Positions 59,558 to 64,000 of a stretch of 64,000 nt of DNA are shown here, one piece after another. Within the stretch, counting starts at the first letter, position 1; each line of letters opens with the position of its first letter. Under the pieces are notes generated by a model that did no database searches, was not told the origin of the DNA, and saw only the letters and a program-made list of their open reading frames with translations. Source of the stretch: Alistipes senegalensis JC50. Its GTDB lineage: Bacteria; Bacteroidota; Bacteroidia; Bacteroidales; Rikenellaceae. The translations under genes were made by a program, and so were the position numbers. The DNA is taken from contig NZ_CP102252.1 of assembly GCF_025145645.1 (NCBI RefSeq), forward strand, positions 744,001-808,000, in the 5' to 3' direction.

Positions 59558-61768
59558 ATGAAAACTAAACTTTTGGTTGCGGCATTATGCTTTGCGGCAT
59601 CTGCTTTCGCACAACAAAAACTCGAATTTCCGACGGCAAAATTCAAAGTCGGGGATGACATGGTCTGGCGCTCTCCAGACTTCGACGACAGCCGATGGAA
59701 CTCGATCAACACTTTCTATTCCTGGGAGATGCAGGGATATGACTACAACGGTTTCGCCTGGTACCGGATCCGATTTACCCTGCCCCGCGAGATGCGCGAC
59801 AAATCCTACTATAAGGATTGGCTACACATCTATATGGCGAAGATCGACGATGCGGACGAGACTTACCTTAACGGCAAACTTATCGGCAAGACGGGCGCTT
59901 TCCCGGGCGATTCTGGTGGTTATACCACGGCGTTTACCGTCGAGCGTAACTACAAGATCGCCGTGGACGATCCCATTCTCCGCTGGGGCGAAGAGAATGT
60001 GATTGCCGTACGGGTATACGACGACTCCGGCATCGGAGGTATCGGGAACGGCACACCGCGTCTCTACATCAACGACCTAATCGACATGCTGACGGTATCG
60101 TCCGAATTTGAATCGTCGGACAATGCTGCACAGTGCCGGATCGTAATGAAGAACGATGCTGCCGAGAACCAGAAAGGCCAATTCCGCATCGTCACGACCG
60201 ACACCAATACCGGCAAGATGCTGGCCTCCGTATCCGGGAAACTCAACCTCACGCCGGGCAAAGAATTGGTGCGCCGCATATCCTATCCAAAAAACGAGCG
60301 AATCGAAGTGCGGGTCCAGTATACCGATGGCCGGACGGGTAAGCAGACCGATACCCGCATCATCACTCCGTATATCCTGACGCCGCCGCCCGCTCCCGAA
60401 CCTCGGATCAATAGTCCGCGCGTGTTCGGCGTACGCCCTTCCTCCCCCATCCTGTTCAAAGTAGCGGCATCGGGCGAAAAGCCCCTTGTTTACAGCGCCC
60501 GGAATCTGCCCGAGAACGTTACAATAGATCCCGCCACAGGTGTTTTGGAAGGAAGTGTCGCTCAGAAAGGCGATTATGACATTGAGGTAGAGGTCAGCAA
60601 CGCCCGTGGCAAGGCAGTTCAGCATTTTGTGTTGAAAGTAGGCGACAAACTGAGCCTGACTCCTCCGATGGGCTGGAACTCATGGAACTGCTGGGGCGAG
60701 AGCGTAACGCAGGAAAAAGTGGCTGCCTCGGCCCGTGCGCTTATCGATAAGGGGCTTATTGACTACGGTTGGAGTTATATCAACATCGATGATGTATGGC
60801 AAGCGAAAAAGCGGACGGCAGACGGCAGACTGCTTCCGGGACCGCATTTCCCCGACATCCGAGACATCAGCGACTGGCTGCATTCCGAAGGACTGAAACT
60901 GGGCATCTACTCTTCACCCGGCCCGACGACATGTGCACACCAACTCGGATCGTGGGGCTACGAGGCGCTCGATGCCGCGACTTATGCGGAATGGGGGATT
61001 GATTACCTGAAATACGACTGGTGCGGCTATGACCAGATTTTCCATCAGCAGAAAGAGATGTCGATCACGGCGTTCATGAAACCCTATTTGGTCATGGAGC
61101 GTGAACTCCGAAAGCAGGACCGCGACATCGTTTACAGCATTTGCCAGTACGGCATGCGGGACGTATGGCAATGGGGCGAAGCCGCCGGGGGCAACTGCTG
61201 GCGGACGACCGAGGATATCGTCGATACCTGGGAGTCGCTGCGCAGTATCGCCATGCGCCAGCGGGATCTGGCCGATTTCGCCAAGCCGGGTCATTGGAAC
61301 GATCCGGACATGCTGGTCATAGGAAAAGTAGGTTGGGGCCCGAACCTCCATCCGACACGGCTGACGGTAGACGAACAATACCTGCACGTAACCCTTTGGA
61401 ACCTACTTGCATCCCCGTTGTTAATCGGATGCGATCTCGCCCAGATAGACGACTTCACGCTGGGGTTGCTTACGAACCCCGAAGTGAACGAGGTGAATCA
61501 GGACCCGCTCGGAAAACAGGCCCGGGTGCGGAAAAAAGTCGGTGAGACCGACATTTGGGTGAAAGAGATGGAGGATGGCAGCCATGCCGTAGGAATCGTC
61601 AACTGGGCGGAGCACGATGTTGAGTTGGAATGGAATCCTGGCGAGGCCGGTTTGGAAGGCATTAGCAGGGTCCGGGATCTCTGGCGACGGACGGATGTGC
61701 CGTTCGACAGCAGCAGCCTCAAAACCAACGTTCCGAAACACGGGGCCGTACTTTACCGATTTTACTGA
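59558..61768 (+). CDS. GH27 alpha-galactosidase, multidomain
   Basis: 736 residues. A signal peptide (LLVAALCFAASAFAQQ) is followed by a GH2-like sugar-binding jelly-roll (about 20-165: WYRIRFTLPREM, DETYLNGKLIGKTGAFPG), a beta region, an Ig-like He_PIG module (about 288-365: ARNLPENVTIDPATGVLEGS) and the GH27 barrel (about 368-650). Catalytic nucleophile Asp487 in YLKYDWCGYD and acid/base Asp582 in HWNDPDMLVIG are present, with the family start LTPPMGWNSWNCWG. A C-terminal beta domain closes the protein. Cleaves terminal alpha-galactose (or beta-arabinopyranose in some members). 34 bases after the GH43 gene. Confidence 0.93.
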   Translation: MKTKLLVAALCFAASAFAQQKLEFPTAKFKVGDDMVWRSPDFDDSRWNSINTFYSWEMQGYDYNGFAWYRIRFTLPREMRDKSYYKDWLHIYMAKIDDADETYLNGKLIGKTGAFPGDSGGYTTAFTVERNYKIAVDDPILRWGEENVIAVRVYDDSGIGGIGNGTPRLYINDLIDMLTVSSEFESSDNAAQCRIVMKNDAAENQKGQFRIVTTDTNTGKMLASVSGKLNLTPGKELVRRISYPKNERIEVRVQYTDGRTGKQTDTRIITPYILTPPPAPEPRINSPRVFGVRPSSPILFKVAASGEKPLVYSARNLPENVTIDPATGVLEGSVAQKGDYDIEVEVSNARGKAVQHFVLKVGDKLSLTPPMGWNSWNCWGESVTQEKVAASARALIDKGLIDYGWSYINIDDVWQAKKRTADGRLLPGPHFPDIRDISDWLHSEGLKLGIYSSPGPTTCAHQLGSWGYEALDAATYAEWGIDYLKYDWCGYDQIFHQQKEMSITAFMKPYLVMERELRKQDRDIVYSICQYGMRDVWQWGEAAGGNCWRTTEDIVDTWESLRSIAMRQRDLADFAKPGHWNDPDMLVIGKVGWGPNLHPTRLTVDEQYLHVTLWNLLASPLLIGCDLAQIDDFTLGLLTNPEVNEVNQDPLGKQARVRKKVGETDIWVKEMEDGSHAVGIVNWAEHDVELEWNPGEAGLEGISRVRDLWRRTDVPFDSSSLKTNVPKHGAVLYRFY

Positions 61769-61792
61769 TAAAAATAATTAATCTGCGAACAC

Positions 61793-64000
61793 ATGAAACG
61801 TAACGAGGATTTTAAGTTCGGCACCAGCCGGTTGGCGCGGCCTGTATGCAGATTCGTGATGTTGTGCGTGTTGTTTTCTCCAAACACGGCTTTATTCGCT
61901 GTATCGGTTGCGGAAACAACGTCTGGGGCGGCTTTGCAGGCCAAGGCCGAACTCCATACCGTGACGGGAACCGTCGTCGACAACAACGGTTCCCCGATGG
62001 CCGGTGCGGTCGTTCAGATAAAGGGCGGCACTAAAGGCGTAATAACGGACACGGCAGGACAGTTCTCCATCGAGGTGGAGGACGGCGCACAGCTCGAATT
62101 CAGTTTCCTGGGATATGAGCCGGTAATCAAGACGGTTTCCGGAACCGAAAAACTGACTGTCACGCTCACCCCGAAAGCCAACGAAATGGAAGAGGTAACC
62201 GTCGTGGCCTTCGCCAAGCAGAAAAAGGAGAGCGTCATCAGTTCGATTACCACCATCAATCCGACGAATCTGAAAGTACCGAGCAGCAACCTCACCACAG
62301 CCCTCAGCGGCCGTATGGCCGGTATGATCTCCTACCAGAAGAGCGGGGAACCGGGTGCCGACAATGCGGAATTCTTCATCCGTGGCGTTACGACATTCGG
62401 CTACAAGAAAGACCCGCTGATACTGATCGACAACATCGAATTGTCGGCTGATGACCTGGCGCGGCTCAACGTGGACGACATCGCCAGTTTTTCGATCATG
62501 AAAGACGCTACCGCCACAGCCCTTTACGGGGCTCGCGGCGCCAACGGAGTCATTCTGGTAACGACCAAGGAGGGGCGCGAGGGACGGGCCAAAGTGTCCC
62601 TGCGTCTGGAAAATTCGTTCTCTATGCCGGCCGACATGGTAGATATGGCCGACCCGATCACCTACATGAAACTGGGGAACGAAGCCGTCATCGCCCGCAA
62701 CCCGCTGGGGGTAACGCCGTATTCGCAATCAAAGATCGCCAATACGGCCAAGGGTACGAATCCCTACATGTTCCCAGCAACCGACTGGTACAACGAACTC
62801 TTTTCGAAAGTGGCCGTCAACCAGCGGGGCAATATCAGTGTGAGCGGCGGCGGGCAGGTTGCCCGGTATTACGTCGCAGCGGCTTTCTCCAAAGACAACG
62901 GGCTTTTGAAAGTGGACAAACAGAATAATTTCAACAACAACATCGATCTCAAAAAGTATTCGGTACGTTCCAATGTCAATATCAACCTGACGAAGAGTAC
63001 GGAACTTGCGATCAAGGTCCAGGGTAATTTCGACGATTACATCGGACCGCTCAACGGCGGCGATGTGATGTACTCCCTCGCCATGAAGTCGAATCCGGTC
63101 CTTTTCCCGAAATACTATCCCAAGGAGGGCGAATACAAGGAGGCGACGCACACGCTCTTCGGTAATTATGACAACGGGCTCTATATGAACCCTTACGCAC
63201 AGATGGTCAAGGGCTACAAGGAGTACAGCCGAACGCTGATTCTGGCTCAGGGCGAACTCAAGCAGCAGTTCGACTTCATCACCAAAGGGCTGAGCGCCCG
63301 TGTGCTTTTCAACACGACGCGCTACTCCTATTCCGACGTAATGCGCTATTACGAGCCATTCTATTACATGGCCACCGGGTACGAGCCGGTTACCAATTCT
63401 TACCGCCTGACGCAGTTGAATCCCGACGGGGGAACCGACTACCTCGGTTACCACGAAGGTGCGAAGGACGTAACTACGACGAACTACATCGAAGCGTCGG
63501 CCAATTATAACCGGGAGTTCGGCGACCATGGCGTAAGCGCCATGCTCGTGTATACGCTGAAATCGTCGCAGTATTCCAATGCCGGCGACTTGCAGAAATC
63601 GCTCCCCTACCGGAACCAGGGATTGTCAGGCCGTATAACCTACGATTATGCTAAACGTTACTTCCTGGAATTCAACTTTGGCTATAACGGCTCCGAACGC
63701 TTCTCTCGCAACGAACGCTACGGGTTCTTCCCTTCGATCGGTTTGGGATACATCATTTCGAACGAACCCTTCTGGGAAAAGCTCGAAAAGGTAGTGAGCA
63801 AGCTGAAATTCAAGGCAACCTACGGGTTGGTCGGCAACGACGCCATCGGAAGCGCGAATGACCGCTTTTTCTACCTCTCGAATGTGAACATGAACAACGG
63901 CAATCGCAAGCAGTACTTTGGCCAGGACTATGCTTTCGCCCCCGACGGGATCTCCGTGATGCGCTATGCCAACGACAAGATCACGTGGGAGACCGCCCGC
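61793..64000 (+). CDS. SusC-like TonB-dependent receptor (partial, runs off the window)
   Basis: 736 residues are visible from ATG 61793, 24 bases after the GH27 stop. A long N-terminus with a hydrophobic segment (FVMLCVLFSPNTALFAVSVA) precedes a carboxypeptidase-D-regulatory-like domain (HTVTGTVVDNNGSPMAGAVV, about 55-135). The plug domain with the SusC signature follows (SIMKDATATALYGARGANGV, ILVTTKEG), then barrel strands to the window edge. Imports oligosaccharides across the outer membrane with a SusD partner, which would lie beyond 64000. Confidence 0.95.
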   Translation, partial: MKRNEDFKFGTSRLARPVCRFVMLCVLFSPNTALFAVSVAETTSGAALQAKAELHTVTGTVVDNNGSPMAGAVVQIKGGTKGVITDTAGQFSIEVEDGAQLEFSFLGYEPVIKTVSGTEKLTVTLTPKANEMEEVTVVAFAKQKKESVISSITTINPTNLKVPSSNLTTALSGRMAGMISYQKSGEPGADNAEFFIRGVTTFGYKKDPLILIDNIELSADDLARLNVDDIASFSIMKDATATALYGARGANGVILVTTKEGREGRAKVSLRLENSFSMPADMVDMADPITYMKLGNEAVIARNPLGVTPYSQSKIANTAKGTNPYMFPATDWYNELFSKVAVNQRGNISVSGGGQVARYYVAAAFSKDNGLLKVDKQNNFNNNIDLKKYSVRSNVNINLTKSTELAIKVQGNFDDYIGPLNGGDVMYSLAMKSNPVLFPKYYPKEGEYKEATHTLFGNYDNGLYMNPYAQMVKGYKEYSRTLILAQGELKQQFDFITKGLSARVLFNTTRYSYSDVMRYYEPFYYMATGYEPVTNSYRLTQLNPDGGTDYLGYHEGAKDVTTTNYIEASANYNREFGDHGVSAMLVYTLKSSQYSNAGDLQKSLPYRNQGLSGRITYDYAKRYFLEFNFGYNGSERFSRNERYGFFPSIGLGYIISNEPFWEKLEKVVSKLKFKATYGLVGNDAIGSANDRFFYLSNVNMNNGNRKQYFGQDYAFAPDGISVMRYANDKITWETAR

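Overview
The window is Bacteroidota (Bacteroidales) DNA, most likely Alistipes or a close relative. Evidence: GC-rich chromosomal genes with strong codon bias; promoters with the Bacteroidota -7 motif TAnnTTTG (sometimes with TTTG about 19-20 bp upstream); many SPII lipoproteins; SusC-type and other TonB receptors; hybrid two-component regulators; and CTnDOT-type conjugation genes. The genus is inferred, not shown.

Layout. (1) 1-8150, a vitamin B12-themed region: the end of a TonB receptor, a BtuG-like beta-propeller lipoprotein, two paralogous PKD-like surface lipoproteins and a FISUMP-like lipoprotein. Convergent to these is a YidE/AspT-type transporter preceded by a clear cobalamin riboswitch (minus strand, 7972-8145), then a 123-aa protein. 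(2) 8395-26899, an 18.5-kb integrative mobilizable element in the 3' end of a tRNA-Leu(CAA) gene. It is bounded by 14-bp direct repeats and carries integrase, AlbA_2 protein, HTH protein, VapE-like ATPase, primase, MobC and relaxase. Its cargo is a TPR-LuxR regulator, a TPR hybrid sensor whose promoter holds a G9 tract, lipoproteins, a histone H1-like protein, a long coiled-coil lipoprotein and an OmpA-family protein. (3) 26888-34344, core genes: tRNA-Leu, uvrC, a lipoprotein and DUF5723-type protein pair, a NUDIX hydrolase and an S9 peptidase. (4) 34505-44553, a seven-gene surface operon (fimbrillin-like, DUF4493-like and PCMD-domain lipoproteins plus two small barrel proteins). Its first two genes each contain a G9 tract in the reading frame. 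(5) 44554-51125, the wreck of a CTnDOT-type conjugative element: an IntDOT-like integrase, three DUF3408 genes, a ParA, mobA and a broken mobB, ended by a decayed IS21-family element. (6) 51161-64000, a polysaccharide utilization locus: six-hairpin glycosidase, GH43, a hybrid two-component regulator, a second GH43, GH27 and a SusC-like receptor that runs off the window.

The most interesting points are: the three G9 tracts (one promoter spacer, two coding) and an 11-bp tandem repeat inside an AlbA_2 gene, all suggestive of phase variation; the riboswitch-controlled YidE-like transporter; the mobile surface-plus-regulator cargo; matched TGGGGAA-N4-TGGGGAA pairs at both ends of the mobilizable element; and a 71-nt near-perfect palindrome at the deletion junction of the conjugative remnant. 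All functions are read from sequence only; no database search was possible.
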